Positions 54,551 to 64,000 are shown, counted from the stretch's first letter. The stretch: DNA of 64,000 nt from Candidatus Pelagibacter sp. FZCC0015 (GCF_007833635.1 NZ_CP031125.1:558001-622000); one strand, 5' to 3'. Notes: a model not told the origin generated them from the sequence alone. A program made the numbers and translations.

Positions 54551-55789
54551 ATGGAAAATTATATTTTACCAAAAAAACAGGCTATTATTGTTTTTTTTGT
54601 ATTTGCATTTGGTTATTTTTTATCATGTTTGTTGCGTGCAATTACTGCAACACTTTCTCCCGTATTAACCTCAGAATTTAATTTGTTAGCAGCTGATTTA
54701 GGATTGTTAGCTGGAGGTTATTTTTTAGGTTTTGCTTGTATGCAAATACCCCTTGGATATTTGTTAGATAAATATGGACCAAAAAAAATTGTCTCTTCTT
54801 TTTTATTAATCGCATTAGTTGGAACAGGATCATTTGCTTTAGCTGAAAGTTTTTCTGGATTATTAGTTTCGCGAATTCTAATTGGTGTAGGTGTAAGTGC
54901 TTGTTTGATGGCTCCGTTAACGGGTTACAGAATATGGTATGCAGAAAATCAGCAACAAAGAGCAAACTCATGGATGCTAATGATTGCATCATTAGGTTTT
55001 TTGTCATCCACATTGCCTGTACAACTTTTATTACCTAGTTTCGGATGGAGATGGATATTTGGTGGTATCGCTATCTTAATTTTAATTAGTATTTTTTTAA
55101 TGTTAGTTTTTATTCCAAAATGGAATTTAACTAAAAATAAAGAGTCAGAAGAGCCAAGAAATACTGGAACCTTATCAGAAGTTTGGAAAAATAGATTTTT
55201 TATAAGTGTAATTCCAATGGGCTTATTTAATTATGGGGGCTTAATGGCTATACAAACTTTATGGGCAGGCCCATGGATGACTAGAGTTGCTGGTTATACA
55301 CCACTTCAAAGTGCTATAGGATTGTTTTGGATCAATGTAACTATGTTGGTATCTTTTTTCTTGTGGGGTTATTTTTTACCAAAAATTTCAGGTATAGGTT
55401 TTACAGCAAAAAGAATACTTAAATTAGGTTTACCAATTAGTTTTTCTGTAATGTTTGTGATTATATTGCTAGGTCCAAAAGCGGGTGCATTCTACATAAC
55501 TTTATTTATTTTAAGTTCAATTTTTTTATCAGTTACACAGCCAGCTGTGGGACTATCTTTTTCAGGTTATTCTGCTGGTAAAGCACTAACTTCATTCAAT
55601 TTATTAATATTTGCAGGAACATTCATAATGCAATGGTTAATGGGCTTAGTCATAGATATTGTTAAAGGTATGGGGCATACAGAAATATTTGCGTTTAAAT
55701 CTGCTTTTTCTGTTTTCTTAATCTTAAGTATTATTTCTTATATATTTTTTTTAATATTAAATAGAAAAAAATATGAAAACAAAACGTAG
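54551..55789 (+). CDS. Major facilitator superfamily transporter
   Basis: A 412-aa carrier with 12 helices. LGYLLDKYGPKKIV is the MFS loop 2-3 motif and RILIGVGVSACLMAPLTGYRIWY follows (residues about 104-126; core LIGVGVSACLMAP). The substrate is unknown. It starts 3 bases after dctM and may belong to the TRAP operon; its end overlaps the next gene by 17 bases. Confidence 0.92.
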   Translation: MENYILPKKQAIIVFFVFAFGYFLSCLLRAITATLSPVLTSEFNLLAADLGLLAGGYFLGFACMQIPLGYLLDKYGPKKIVSSFLLIALVGTGSFALAESFSGLLVSRILIGVGVSACLMAPLTGYRIWYAENQQQRANSWMLMIASLGFLSSTLPVQLLLPSFGWRWIFGGIAILILISIFLMLVFIPKWNLTKNKESEEPRNTGTLSEVWKNRFFISVIPMGLFNYGGLMAIQTLWAGPWMTRVAGYTPLQSAIGLFWINVTMLVSFFLWGYFLPKISGIGFTAKRILKLGLPISFSVMFVIILLGPKAGAFYITLFILSSIFLSVTQPAVGLSFSGYSAGKALTSFNLLIFAGTFIMQWLMGLVIDIVKGMGHTEIFAFKSAFSVFLILSIISYIFFLILNRKKYENKT

Positions 55790-56591
55790 GAATTTTTTTT
55801 TGGAATTATTTTTTGGTATTATTGCAATTTATTTAATTATATTAGTTTTCTTATTCTTTTTTCAAAGAAATTTAATGTATCATCCTGATGAGAATAATTA
55901 TTCTGGAGATAATTTAGAAGTTAACATTGAAAAAGTTACTATTAAAACAACAGATAATATTAATCTTTTAGGCTGGTTTCATAATAAAAATTTAAAAAGT
56001 TATAAAACAATAGTTTATTTTCATGGAAATGCAGGGACACTTGAAAACAGAATCCATAAATTAAATCATTTTAAAGATATGGACGTTAATTTTTTAATTA
56101 TTGCGTGGAGAGGGTTTAGTGGAAATAAAGGAAAACCAAGTGAGAAGGGTCTTTATATTGATGGTTCTAGTGCAATAAATTGGCTTAAAGAAAAAGGTCT
56201 AAATGAAGAAGATATAATTATTTATGGGGAGTCATTAGGAACTGGAATTGCTACTGAAATTACTCAGAATAAAAATTTTGCAGGATTAATCTTAGAAACG
56301 CCCTTCACATCAATGATAGAGGCTGCGAAAAATTTTTATCCATATATTCCAGTAGGTTTAATTTTAAAAGATAAGTATGAAAATAATGAAAAAATTAAAA
56401 ATATTAATATCCCAGTTTTAGTAATGCATGGTGAGGCTGACCAAATAGTTCCATTTTGGATGGGTAAAAAAATTTTTAATTTAGCAAGTGAACCCAAATA
56501 TTCATATTTTACAAAATATGACGATCATATGATGGAATATGATGATAAACTTGTATTAGCTCTTAAATCATTTGTTGATAGTTTAAATTAA
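55773..56591 (+). CDS. Membrane-anchored alpha/beta hydrolase (BEM46/ABHD13-like)
   Basis: A 272-aa hydrolase with an N-terminal membrane helix (about residues 9-30). Triad: Ser in IYGESLGTG, Asp in HGEADQIVP, His in YDDHMMEY. VYFHGNAGTLENR and AWRGFSGNKGKPSE match the BEM46 group. Its substrate is unknown, possibly a lipid or ester at the envelope. Confidence 0.9.
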   Translation: MKTKRRNFFLELFFGIIAIYLIILVFLFFFQRNLMYHPDENNYSGDNLEVNIEKVTIKTTDNINLLGWFHNKNLKSYKTIVYFHGNAGTLENRIHKLNHFKDMDVNFLIIAWRGFSGNKGKPSEKGLYIDGSSAINWLKEKGLNEEDIIIYGESLGTGIATEITQNKNFAGLILETPFTSMIEAAKNFYPYIPVGLILKDKYENNEKIKNINIPVLVMHGEADQIVPFWMGKKIFNLASEPKYSYFTKYDDHMMEYDDKLVLALKSFVDSLN

Positions 56592-56639
56592 GCCACAATC
56601 TAAACAAATATAACTCAAATTTTTTTTTTAAGTTACATT

Positions 56640-57203
56640 ATGAAAAATCTTATCATATTTTTTATTATCTTGTTTTCTTTAAGTAATTTATCAAATGCTA
56701 AAGAAAATTTAGCATCTGTAGATAGCCTTTTTCATATTGATCAAATGAATTCACATGATGAAAATTTTGCATTATATTTTAAAACCCGCGAAAAAGCCGT
56801 CTTGGCTCGAGGAGAAAATTCAAATTATATTAATGATTTTCCAAAAGATCTTTATATTTATAACTATAATACAAAAGAGTCTTTGCCATTAATCTCTTAT
56901 GAATGGTTTCCCAAAACTGCAAAATATTTTTTGCAAGAGTATGATTTCCCAGTTTTCCCAGATGATTTTGCATATTATCTTTTAAAAGATAATAAAACTC
57001 TGGTGATGATTAGTGCTGTAAAAAGTTTAAAAGCCAATTTTAAATTTGATATTGTTGAAAAAAAGTTAGAGCTTTATCCCGTAAATGGAAAATTTGATTT
57101 TATTATTTCTTCTATAGCTAAAAATTGTGGACATTATGAATTTAAAGAAAATTATAAGTGTAGTTTTTATAAACCTTTAATTTCTAGTACCTTAATTAAT
57201 TAA
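56640..57203 (+). CDS. Secreted protein of unknown function, 187 aa
   Basis: Signal peptide LIIFFIILFSLSNLSNA (cleavage before KEN). The mature part has LYIYNYNTKESLPL and two late Cys (KNCGHYEF and YKCSFYKP) that could form a disulfide. No family recognised. Its 3' end overlaps the convergent ftsY by 8 bases. Confidence 0.7.
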   Translation: MKNLIIFFIILFSLSNLSNAKENLASVDSLFHIDQMNSHDENFALYFKTREKAVLARGENSNYINDFPKDLYIYNYNTKESLPLISYEWFPKTAKYFLQEYDFPVFPDDFAYYLLKDNKTLVMISAVKSLKANFKFDIVEKKLELYPVNGKFDFIISSIAKNCGHYEFKENYKCSFYKPLISSTLIN

Positions 57204-58113
57204 TTTGAGTAAATGCTTCTGCGAATTTTTCAGCATCAAAAATTTGCAAATCATCTTCTTTTTCACCTAATCCAAGGGCAATAATTGGTAGTTTATATTT
57301 TTTAGCAACTGCTAAAAGGATACCTCCTTTTGCTGTACCATCTAACTTTGTCATAATAAGACCAGTTATTGGAATAATTTTATTAAATTCTTCAACTTGA
57401 TTAATTACATTTTGACCTGAAGTTGCATCCAAAACCAAAATAACATCATGTGGAGCATCAGGATCAATTTTTTTAGTAACGTTTGCAATTTTTTTATATT
57501 CTTCCATCAAATTTTTTTTATTTTGTAACCTCCCAGCTGTATCTATTAAAACTTGATTGAAATTATTGTTTAATGCCTCTTCAATAGCCTTGTAGGCAAC
57601 TGATGCAGGATCAGAGCCTTGAGATGATTTTGTAATTTGAACATCAACTTTGTTTGCCCAATTTTCTAATTGTTCTATAGCTGCCGCTCTAAAAGTATCT
57701 GATGCAGCTAGCATTACTTTGTTTCCATTACCTTTTAATATTTTACTTATTTTTCCAATAGTAGTTGTTTTTCCAACACCATTAACACCTGAAATTAATG
57801 TTGCATTTAATTTTTCTTTTTTTTTAAAGAATTCAATATTTTCTAAAGGTTTCATTATTGAAATAATATAATTTTTTAAAATATTATTTATTTCTTCGGT
57901 TAAATCTTTATTGGGATCAATTTTTGTTTGAGAAATTATTTCTCTTATTTCTGAGGCCGAAACAATACCAACATCTGATTGAATTAAGTAATCTTCAATT
58001 TTGTCTAATGTTTTGTCATCAATCTCTTTTTTTACAACTATATCTCTTAAACCCGTTGTAAAAGCTGAGGCGCTTTTTTTAAAACCTGATTTAAATTTTT
58101 CAAAAATTCCCAT
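57196..58113 (-). CDS. ftsY: Signal recognition particle receptor FtsY
   Basis: SRP GTPase of 305 aa: GVNGVGKTTTIGKI (G1), DTFRAAAIEQLENWA, DTAGRLQNKKNLMEE, TKLDGTAKGG and GLGEKEDDLQIFDAEKFA. The acidic A domain of E. coli FtsY is absent; a short basic amphipathic N-terminus remains (FEKFKSGFKKSASAF), as in many alphaproteobacteria. The start overlaps the dapF stop by one base. Confidence 0.97.
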   Translation of the reverse strand: MGIFEKFKSGFKKSASAFTTGLRDIVVKKEIDDKTLDKIEDYLIQSDVGIVSASEIREIISQTKIDPNKDLTEEINNILKNYIISIMKPLENIEFFKKKEKLNATLISGVNGVGKTTTIGKISKILKGNGNKVMLAASDTFRAAAIEQLENWANKVDVQITKSSQGSDPASVAYKAIEEALNNNFNQVLIDTAGRLQNKKNLMEEYKKIANVTKKIDPDAPHDVILVLDATSGQNVINQVEEFNKIIPITGLIMTKLDGTAKGGILLAVAKKYKLPIIALGLGEKEDDLQIFDAEKFAEAFTQIN

Positions 58114-58937
58114 TAAATTTTAAAATTTATCTCCTCAATATCTGAAACTGGTCCTTTCATATGAATAATATTGTTTTCATCAATTGAAATTGTCAATCTA
58201 CCTGTAGAAAATTCAATATCAACTTTATCATTTATCAATCCGTTTTGTTTTGCGGCAAAAGCTGTTGCGCAAGCTGCAGTTCCACAAGCTTTGGTAAGTC
58301 CAGCTCCTCTTTCCCACACTCTAACTTTTATTAATTCTTTGTTAACAACAGTTGCTAAAGTAACATTACATTTTTCTGGAAATAGAGAGTGGGTTTCAAT
58401 TTTTGGTCCAATTTTTTCTATTTCAAAATTTTCGTTGTTATCGACAAAAAAAATTACATGTGGGTTACCAACATTTACAGCTATTCCACCAGAAAATTCT
58501 TTATTATTTTTATCATTAATTTTAATTCCTAAATTATTAGTGTTTAATTCTTTGGATAATGGAATCTCATTCCATTTAGTTTTTGCAACACCTATTTCCG
58601 TAGAGACTATTTTGTCTCCAACAATATTTGATTTTAATTTTCCAGATAAAGTTGTTAGGACAATTTCTTTTTTGTTATTTTCTTTGCCTAATAAATCAGC
58701 AATACATCGTGTACCATTTCCACATGCCCCAGACATTCCTCCATCTGAATTATAAAATTCTAATGAAGCATCTGAAATATCATTTTTTTTAATCAAGATT
58801 AATTGGTCACAACCAATAAATTTTCTGTCACAAATTTTTATTATTTGCTCTTTCGTCAAATTTGTTACTGTTTGCCTATTATCTATGATGACAAAATCAT
58901 TACCTAAACCGTCCATTTTAAAAGCTTTAATATCCAT
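58113..58937 (-). CDS. dapF: Diaminopimelate epimerase
   Basis: Isomerises LL- to meso-diaminopimelate for lysine and peptidoglycan. The two catalytic Cys are in GACGNGTRC and ACGTAACA, with MDGLGNDFVIID and NVGNPHVIFF. The length of 274 aa is normal. It is followed by ftsY in one unit. Confidence 0.96.
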   Translation of the reverse strand: MDIKAFKMDGLGNDFVIIDNRQTVTNLTKEQIIKICDRKFIGCDQLILIKKNDISDASLEFYNSDGGMSGACGNGTRCIADLLGKENNKKEIVLTTLSGKLKSNIVGDKIVSTEIGVAKTKWNEIPLSKELNTNNLGIKINDKNNKEFSGGIAVNVGNPHVIFFVDNNENFEIEKIGPKIETHSLFPEKCNVTLATVVNKELIKVRVWERGAGLTKACGTAACATAFAAKQNGLINDKVDIEFSTGRLTISIDENNIIHMKGPVSDIEEINFKI

Positions 58938-58959
58938 ATATAGATATTTAACTTATTTA

Positions 58960-59097
58960 TTGACTTTTTGAACCTCTATTATAGGTTGTTGCCGTTTCCG
59001 CAAAAACATTAACTTTGCGGTGTCTTTGGAAACAAAGAGATCGACACTAGTCAGCGAGGGTTCGCCCACTAGTGCGTTACTGCTATGCGTAATAAAT
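58960..59097 (+). ncRNA. Structured leader or small RNA upstream of ffh
   Basis: Three hairpins follow one another. First, CCGCAAA (58998-59004) with TTTGCGG (59014-59020). Second, TCTTTG (59023-59028) with CAAAGA (59033-59038) closing a GAAA tetraloop, with GTGTC/GACAC able to pair outside it. Third, CACTAGT (59045-59051) with ACTAGTG (59068-59074), enclosing either GGG-TTCG-CCC or GCGA-GGGT-TCGC. TTGACT at 58960 could be a -35. No 4.5S RNA motif was found, so the class is unassigned. Confidence 0.55.
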
Positions 59098-60456
59098 ATG
59101 TTTGAAAATTTAACAAATAAATTTGAAGAAATTTTTTCTTCTCTAAAAAAGTCCCCTTCACTTGATGAAGCTCAAGTAGATGAAGGCTTAAGAGGCATTA
59201 GACAAGCTTTGCTCGAAGCAGATGTTTCTTTGGATGTTGCAAAAGATTTTATCGAAAAAGTTAAACCAAAAGCATTAGGCCAAGAGATTATAAGGTCTAC
59301 CTCACCAGGGGATATGGTTGTTAAAATTGTTTATGATGAGCTTGTAGACTTATTAGGTTCTACAAATAATGAAGTAAACTTAAACGCAGTACCTCCTGTA
59401 CCAATGATGTTAGTTGGATTACAAGGTTCTGGTAAAACAACAACAACAGCAAAATTAGCAAAATTTTTAGAAAATAATAAAAAGAAAAAAGTAATGATGG
59501 TCAGTCTAGATATTTACAGACCAGCTGCACAAGAACAACTTAGATCTTTAGGAGAACAAAATAATATTTTAACTTTACCTATTATAGAAGGTCAGCAACC
59601 TGCTGATATTTGTAGAAGAGCAATAAGTGCTGCTAATTTAAATGGAGCTGAAATAATTTTATTTGATACTGCTGGTAGAACTCAAATCGATTTACAAATG
59701 ATGAGTGAGATTAAGCAAATTGAAGCTGTCATTAATCCAACAGAAACTTTCTTAGTTGCAGACTCTTTAACAGGTCAAGTTGCAGCCTCAGTGGCAAAAG
59801 AATTTAAAAATACAGTTAATTTATCTGGAATTATTTTAACTAGGGCTGATGGTGATGCAAGAGGTGGTGCCGCAGTGAGTATGAAATATGTTTCAAACGT
59901 TCCAATTAAATTTTTAGGGATAGGAGAAAAAATAGATAATCTTGAAGTATTCCATCCAGATAGAATTGCAAACAGAATACTAGGTATGGGGGATATCGTA
60001 TCCCTTGTAGAAAAGGCGGCTCAAGATTTAGGAGAAGAAAATCTTAAAAAAGCAGAGGAAAATTTAAAAAAAGGTCAATTCTCTATGGAAGATTATTTAT
60101 CTCAATTAAGACAAATGAAAAAAATGGGTGGCATTGAGGGAATTATGTCTTTTATGCCTGGAGTTTCTAAAATTAAATCCCAAATGGATTCAGCGGGAAT
60201 TGATGAAAGTATAATTACTAAAAATGAAGCTGTTATTTTATCAATGACAAAAAAAGAAAGAGAGAACCCAAAAATAATAGATGGTTCTAGAAAAAAAAGA
60301 ATTGCTAATGGCTCTGGCACAGATCCGGCCACTATCAATAAATTGCTTAAGCAATTTAAAATGATGTCTGAAATGATGAAAAAGATGTCAAAAGGAAATC
60401 TGAAAGGTATGTCAGATAAAGGTATACCGCCAGAGCTATTTAACCAATTAAAGTAA
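59098..60456 (+). CDS. ffh: Signal recognition particle protein Ffh
   Basis: SRP GTPase of 452 aa: N domain from MFENLTNKFEEIFSSL, G domain with GLQGSGKTTTTAKLA, DTAGRTQIDLQMM, TRADGDARGGAA and the Met-rich M domain that binds signal sequences and SRP RNA. The ATG at 59098 matches the family start. A GTG at 59020 would add 26 residues read from the structured leader and is not used. No clear ribosome site is visible. rpsP follows. Confidence 0.97.
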   Translation: MFENLTNKFEEIFSSLKKSPSLDEAQVDEGLRGIRQALLEADVSLDVAKDFIEKVKPKALGQEIIRSTSPGDMVVKIVYDELVDLLGSTNNEVNLNAVPPVPMMLVGLQGSGKTTTTAKLAKFLENNKKKKVMMVSLDIYRPAAQEQLRSLGEQNNILTLPIIEGQQPADICRRAISAANLNGAEIILFDTAGRTQIDLQMMSEIKQIEAVINPTETFLVADSLTGQVAASVAKEFKNTVNLSGIILTRADGDARGGAAVSMKYVSNVPIKFLGIGEKIDNLEVFHPDRIANRILGMGDIVSLVEKAAQDLGEENLKKAEENLKKGQFSMEDYLSQLRQMKKMGGIEGIMSFMPGVSKIKSQMDSAGIDESIITKNEAVILSMTKKERENPKIIDGSRKKRIANGSGTDPATINKLLKQFKMMSEMMKKMSKGNLKGMSDKGIPPELFNQLK

Positions 60457-60468
60457 AAAGGAGAAGAA

Positions 60469-60993
60469 ATGTTAAAATTAAGATTATCAAGAGGTGGAAC
60501 AAAAAAACGTCCTGTTTATAAAGTTGTTGTTGCCGACAGTCGTTTTGCAAGAGATGGAAGATTTATAGAAAAGGTTGGTTTCTTTAATCCTCTATTACCA
60601 AAAGAGAAAAAAGAAAGAGTAGGCCTAGAAGCTGAGAGAATTAAATATTGGCTTGGTCAAGGAGCTCAACCAACAACTAGAGTAGCAAGAATTTTAGGTG
60701 AGAACGAACTAATGCCTATGCCTGCAAATGGAAATAATCCAAATAAAGCAGTGCCAAAAAAAGAAAGAAATAAAAAAGAAGAGGATAATAAAGAAGCTCC
60801 AAAAGCAGAAGCAGCTCCAGCAGCAGAAGCTCCTAAGGAAGAAGCTCCTAAGGAAGAAACTCCAAAAGCAGAAGCTCCTAAGGAAGAAGCTCCAAAAGCA
60901 GAAGCAGCTCCAGCAGCAGAAGCTCCTAAGGCAGAAGCTCCTAAGGAAGAAGCTCCAAAAGCAGAAGCAGCTCCAGCAGAGGAAAAAAAATAA
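60469..60993 (+). CDS. rpsP: Ribosomal protein S16 with long Ala/Glu/Lys/Pro repeat tail
   Basis: The S16 core (residues 1 to about 85) starts [17 protein letters not shown] and contains [20 protein letters not shown] and [12 protein letters not shown]. About 85 further residues are repeats of KAEAAPA/KEEAP units, making 174 aa versus about 82 in E. coli. AAGGAG precedes the ATG. trmD follows after 14 bases with no rimM between. Confidence 0.96.
   Translation: MLKLRLSRGGTKKRPVYKVVVADSRFARDGRFIEKVGFFNPLLPKEKKERVGLEAERIKYWLGQGAQPTTRVARILGENELMPMPANGNNPNKAVPKKERNKKEEDNKEAPKAEAAPAAEAPKEEAPKEETPKAEAPKEEAPKAEAAPAAEAPKAEAPKEEAPKAEAAPAEEKK
60793..60980 (+). repeat. In-frame repeats encoding the S16 tail
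   Basis: Imperfect tandem copies of units such as GCTCCTAAGGAAGAA and GCAGAAGCAGCTCCA. The 34-base block around 60804-60837 recurs almost exactly near 60897-60930. All units are multiples of three and keep the S16 frame. Confidence 0.85.
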
Positions 60994-61007
60994 TTTAAAG
61001 ATTATTT

Positions 61008-61694
61008 ATGTGGCAAGCTCAAGTGTTTACACTTTATCCAGAGGTTTTTCCTGGTCCTTTATCTAAAGGACTTTATGGAAAAGCTTTATCAAATAATTTA
61101 TGGAAACTTAAAGTTGTAAACATAAGAGATGCAGCTGATGACAAACATAAAACAGTAGATGACACACCTTATGGGGGTGGTTCAGGGATGTTGTTAAAAG
61201 CAGATGTTCTTGCAAAGTCTTTAGATGAAAACAAAAATGAGAGTGAGAGAATTTTATACTTATCACCAAAAGGAAAAAAATTTGATCAAAATTTAGCAAA
61301 AGAGCTAGCTAATGAAAAATCTCTGTCTTTAATTTGTGGTCATTTTGAAGGTGTGGATGAAAGAATACTTTCAACAAGAAATATAGAGGAAATTAGTATC
61401 GGAGATTATGTTTTGTCAGGCGGGGAGTCGGCGGCATATGTAGTTATAGATAGTATTTTAAGATTGCTGCCAGGTGTATTAGGAAATGAAAACTCTAAAT
61501 TAGATGAAACCTTTGAAAATGGTCTTCTAGAGTACCCTCAGTATACAAAACCTCAAATTTGGGAGGAAAAAGCTGTACCAGACGTGCTATTATCAGGTGA
61601 TCATAATAAAATTAAACACTGGCGTTTATCTCAATCTGAGGCTATAACACGCGTCCGAAGACCAGATTTATGGGAAAAATATAAGAAGAATTAA
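61008..61694 (+). CDS. trmD: tRNA (guanine-N1)-methyltransferase
   Basis: Methylates G37 of tRNAs reading CNN-type codons. SPOUT-class enzyme of 228 aa with [59 protein letters not shown] and [19 protein letters not shown] (residues about 205-223). It lies between rpsP and rplS as in many bacteria. Confidence 0.97.
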   Translation: MWQAQVFTLYPEVFPGPLSKGLYGKALSNNLWKLKVVNIRDAADDKHKTVDDTPYGGGSGMLLKADVLAKSLDENKNESERILYLSPKGKKFDQNLAKELANEKSLSLICGHFEGVDERILSTRNIEEISIGDYVLSGGESAAYVVIDSILRLLPGVLGNENSKLDETFENGLLEYPQYTKPQIWEEKAVPDVLLSGDHNKIKHWRLSQSEAITRVRRPDLWEKYKKN

Positions 61695-61710
61695 TTTGAT
61701 AAATACTAAC

Positions 61711-62253
61711 ATGAAAACAATTGAAGAAATAAACCAGCATAACGTTAACAAAATTCTTTCAGAGAAAAAAATTCCAGAATTTCATCCTGGAGACGTTGTT
61801 AAAGTTGGTGTGAGAATTACCGAGGGTAAAAAAGAAAGAATTCAATATTTTGAGGGAGTGTGTATTGCTAAAAAAAGCAGAGATCTAAACTCATCTTTTA
61901 CGGTTAGAAAAATTTCATTTGGAGAGGGTGTTGAGAGAACTTTCCCACTATTTGGAACTTTAATTGATTCAATTAAGGTTATTAGATCAGGTAAAGTAAG
62001 AAGAGCAAAACTTTATTATCTAAGAGACAGAACCGGTAAATCAGCAAGGATTGCAGAAAAAATTAGAAAAAAAATTGGTATTGATATCGAGGCAAAACCA
62101 GAAACAGTTACAGAGGAAAATGTAGCTCCCACAGTTGAAGCAACTAAAGAAGAGGCTCCTAAAGCAGAAGCAGCACCTAAAGAAGAGGCGGCTCTAGCAG
62201 CAGAGGCTCCTAAAGAAGAACAAAAATCAGAAAGCTCTACAGAAAAAAAATAA
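61711..62253 (+). CDS. rplS: Ribosomal protein L19 with acidic/Ala-rich tail
   Basis: L19 core: [40 protein letters not shown] and [17 protein letters not shown]. The ATG at 61711 fits L19 starts; a TTG at 61696 would add MINTN. After about residue 125 a tail of some 55 residues follows with [20 protein letters not shown] units like those in S16. Length 180 aa versus about 115 in E. coli. Confidence 0.96.
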   Translation: MKTIEEINQHNVNKILSEKKIPEFHPGDVVKVGVRITEGKKERIQYFEGVCIAKKSRDLNSSFTVRKISFGEGVERTFPLFGTLIDSIKVIRSGKVRRAKLYYLRDRTGKSARIAEKIRKKIGIDIEAKPETVTEENVAPTVEATKEEAPKAEAAPKEEAALAAEAPKEEQKSESSTEKK

Positions 62254-62264
62254 TTTTTTTTTCA

Positions 62265-63668
62265 ATGTCTACAACATTATACGATAAAATTTGGAACGAT
62301 CATCTAGTTGATCAACAAGATGATGGCACATCTTTACTTTTTGTAGATAGACATTTGATTCATGAGGTGACAAGCCCCCAAGCTTTTGAAGGATTAAGAA
62401 ATTCTAATAGAAAAGTTAGGCACCCAAATTTAACTTTAGCAGTTGCAGATCATAATGTTCCAACAACTGACAGATCAAAAGGTATTTCAGATGAAGAGTC
62501 AAAAATTCAAGTAGATACTTTAGAGGCAAATTGTAAAGAATTCGGTGTTCAGTTATTTGGTATGGATGATAAGAGGCAAGGTATCGTTCATATTATAGGA
62601 CCTGAACAAGGTTTTACTCAACCAGGCACAGTTATTGTTTGTGGAGACAGCCATACAGCAACACACGGAGCATTTGGTGCTTTAGCATTTGGAATAGGAA
62701 CATCAGAGGTTGAGCATGTTTTGGCAACTCAAACTTTAGTTCAGAAGAAAGCTAAAAATTTTAGAATCAATGTTAATGGTGAACTTCCTTTAGGAGTTAC
62801 TTCTAAAGATGTAATACTTCAAATAATTGGAAAAATAGGTACAGCAGGTGGTACAGGATCTGTTGTGGAATATGCTGGAGATTTAATAAGATCTTTAAGT
62901 GTTGAACAAAGAATGACTATTTGCAATATGACAATTGAAGGTGGTGCAAGAGCAGGGTTAATTGCACCAGATGAAAAAATTTTTGAATATTTAAAAGGAA
63001 AACCAATGTCTCCAAAAGATGAAAATTGGGATAAAGCTTTGAACTATTGGGAAACTTTAAAAACAGACGCTGATGCTAGTTTTGATAAAGAAATTAGCCT
63101 TAATGCAAATGAAATTTTACCCATGATTACATGGGGTACGTCACCACAAGACGTAATAACAATTGATGGAAAAGTTCCAAATCCAAATAATGAGACCGAT
63201 GAAGATAAAAAAAATTCAATTGAAAGAGCTTTAAAGTATATGGGTCTAAAACCTGACATGGCAGCCACAGATATAAAAATAGATAAAGTATTTATTGGTA
63301 GTTGTACTAATGGCAGAATAGAAGATTTGAGAGAAGCAGCAAAAATCCTAAAAAATAAAAAAGTATCATCGCATGTTAATGCTATAGTAGTTCCAGGGTC
63401 AGGCTTAGTTAAAGAACAAGCAGAGCAAGAAGGACTAGATAAAATTTTTGTTAGCTCAGGGTTTGAATGGAGAGAACCAGGTTGCTCTATGTGTTTAGCG
63501 ATGAATGCCGATAAATTAAAGCCAGAAGAAAGATGCGCCTCTACATCAAATAGAAATTTTGAGGGAAGACAAGGTAGAGGTGGTAGAACTCATCTAGTTA
63601 GTCCAGGAATGGCTGCAGCAGCTGCAATTTCAGGTAATCTAGATGATGTCAGAAAGTATCAAAATTAA
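62265..63668 (+). CDS. leuC: 3-isopropylmalate dehydratase large subunit
   Basis: Aconitase-family enzyme of leucine synthesis, 467 aa. The 4Fe-4S Cys ligands are visible in [12 protein letters not shown] and [29 protein letters not shown] and [20 protein letters not shown] are further family motifs. leuD starts directly after its stop. Confidence 0.97.
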   Translation: MSTTLYDKIWNDHLVDQQDDGTSLLFVDRHLIHEVTSPQAFEGLRNSNRKVRHPNLTLAVADHNVPTTDRSKGISDEESKIQVDTLEANCKEFGVQLFGMDDKRQGIVHIIGPEQGFTQPGTVIVCGDSHTATHGAFGALAFGIGTSEVEHVLATQTLVQKKAKNFRINVNGELPLGVTSKDVILQIIGKIGTAGGTGSVVEYAGDLIRSLSVEQRMTICNMTIEGGARAGLIAPDEKIFEYLKGKPMSPKDENWDKALNYWETLKTDADASFDKEISLNANEILPMITWGTSPQDVITIDGKVPNPNNETDEDKKNSIERALKYMGLKPDMAATDIKIDKVFIGSCTNGRIEDLREAAKILKNKKVSSHVNAIVVPGSGLVKEQAEQEGLDKIFVSSGFEWREPGCSMCLAMNADKLKPEERCASTSNRNFEGRQGRGGRTHLVSPGMAAAAAISGNLDDVRKYQN

Positions 63669-64000
63669 ATGCAAAAGTTTAATAAATTAAAAAGTATCCC
63701 AGCTTATTTACCAATTGTAAATATTGATACAGATATGATAATTCCAAAACAGTTTTTAAAAACTATCAAAAGAACTGGTCTTGGAAAAAATTTGTTTTTT
63801 GAAATGAGATATGATGATCAAGGCAAAGAAATAAATGATTTTGTGTTAAACAAAGATCCATTTAATCAATCTAAAATTTTAATTGCTGGAAAAAACTTTG
63901 GATGTGGTTCATCAAGAGAACATGCTCCTTGGGCTTTATTAGATTTTGGAATTACTTGTGTAATTAGTTCAAGTTATGCAGATATTTTTTTTAGTAATTG
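63669..64000 (+). CDS. leuD: 3-isopropylmalate dehydratase small subunit, partial (cut by right edge)
   Basis: The first 110 codons read [20 protein letters not shown], then [19 protein letters not shown] and [21 protein letters not shown], the swivel-domain motifs of LeuD. The ATG follows the leuC stop with no gap. The rest lies outside the window. Confidence 0.96.
   Translation, partial: MQKFNKLKSIPAYLPIVNIDTDMIIPKQFLKTIKRTGLGKNLFFEMRYDDQGKEINDFVLNKDPFNQSKILIAGKNFGCGSSREHAPWALLDFGITCVISSSYADIFFSN

Noticed and set aside
54678..55013. Open frame opposite the MFS gene
   Set aside because: Composition is that of an antisense shadow and the MFS protein is complete.
58171..58755. 194-codon plus-strand open frame opposite dapF
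   Set aside because: dapF is unmistakable on the other strand; the antisense frame has no family features.
59058..59067. GGGTTCGCCC as a tRNA T-arm
   Set aside because: No acceptor, D or anticodon arm around it, and the loop is too short for a T-loop.
59020..59097. N-terminal extension of Ffh from a GTG at 59020
   Set aside because: It would translate the structured leader, has no counterpart in Ffh proteins, and the ATG at 59098 gives the family start.
58960..59097. SRP (4.5S) RNA gene ahead of ffh
   Set aside because: No GGAA-capped domain IV with the conserved AGG/AGCA loops on either strand, and the ends do not pair.
60793..60980. CRISPR-like or minisatellite array
   Set aside because: Units are in frame, short and irregular, with no unique spacers; they encode the S16 tail.
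1..64000. Insertion sequences, prophage genes, integrases, tRNA or rRNA genes
   Set aside because: I looked in all gaps and among the proteins and found none; gene order and base use are even throughout.

Overview
The window looks like a chromosome segment of a SAR11-type alphaproteobacterium (Pelagibacterales). It is very AT-rich, its proteins are rich in Lys, Asn and Ile, and genes are packed with overlaps of 1-4 bases. No gene-free stretch exceeds 300 bases. I see no insertion sequence, prophage, CRISPR array, rRNA or tRNA. The organism call is inferred from composition, gene order and gene content, not from a marker gene comparison.

Layout. 1-4515: minus-strand tsaD, an EVE-domain gene and acs, then a plus-strand gene of unknown function, then the start of a DUF4212 symporter subunit that runs off the left edge. 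4570-11584: plus-strand hemC-hemD-mscS-yggT-folD, two small membrane proteins, a haloacetate dehalogenase, a TauD-like dioxygenase and an AEC carrier. 11579-14343: minus-strand metallo-hydrolase, PQQ sugar dehydrogenase and SDR. 14371-18068: a light-related group with a DPRP-type photolyase, a 42-aa DUF2256 zinc-ribbon gene, a glutamine amidotransferase, a small membrane protein and a photolyase FAD domain with an unusual C-terminal domain. 18075-23840: housekeeping genes (psiE-like, argG, ialB-like, aldo/keto reductase, BI-1, DUF2794, yciB, hspQ). 24020-28655: ccmCDEFGH followed by a PagL-like lipid A deacylase. 28668-36976: organic-acid genes (FMN 2-hydroxyacid dehydrogenase, aminotransferase, glcDEF, 2-hydroxyacid dehydrogenase, mmsB).

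36983-44777: a GAF/Fis regulator divergent from an alcohol dehydrogenase and a five-gene ABC importer with two different ATPases (GlpS/GlpT-like). 44911-54547: two tripartite TRAP systems with paralogous Tat-exported binding proteins, separated by an amidase and a 58-aa membrane protein. The second system has an oversized DctQ and a DctM carrying a coiled-coil C-terminal extension of about 320 residues. 54551-57203: an MFS carrier, an alpha/beta hydrolase and a secreted unknown. 57196-64000: minus-strand dapF-ftsY, then plus-strand ffh-rpsP-trmD-rplS-leuC-leuD, with leuD cut by the right edge.

The window describes an oligotroph scavenging small organic acids, acetate, glycolate and probably a polyol or sugar through binding-protein transporters, with light-damage repair nearby. 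The most unusual items are the DctM coiled-coil fusion, the shared AGTTAATTAACT palindrome ahead of both TRAP binding-protein genes, the photolyase FAD domain placed before an alpha/beta domain, the asymmetric ABC ATPase pair, and two unassigned RNA structures (upstream of ccmC and of ffh).
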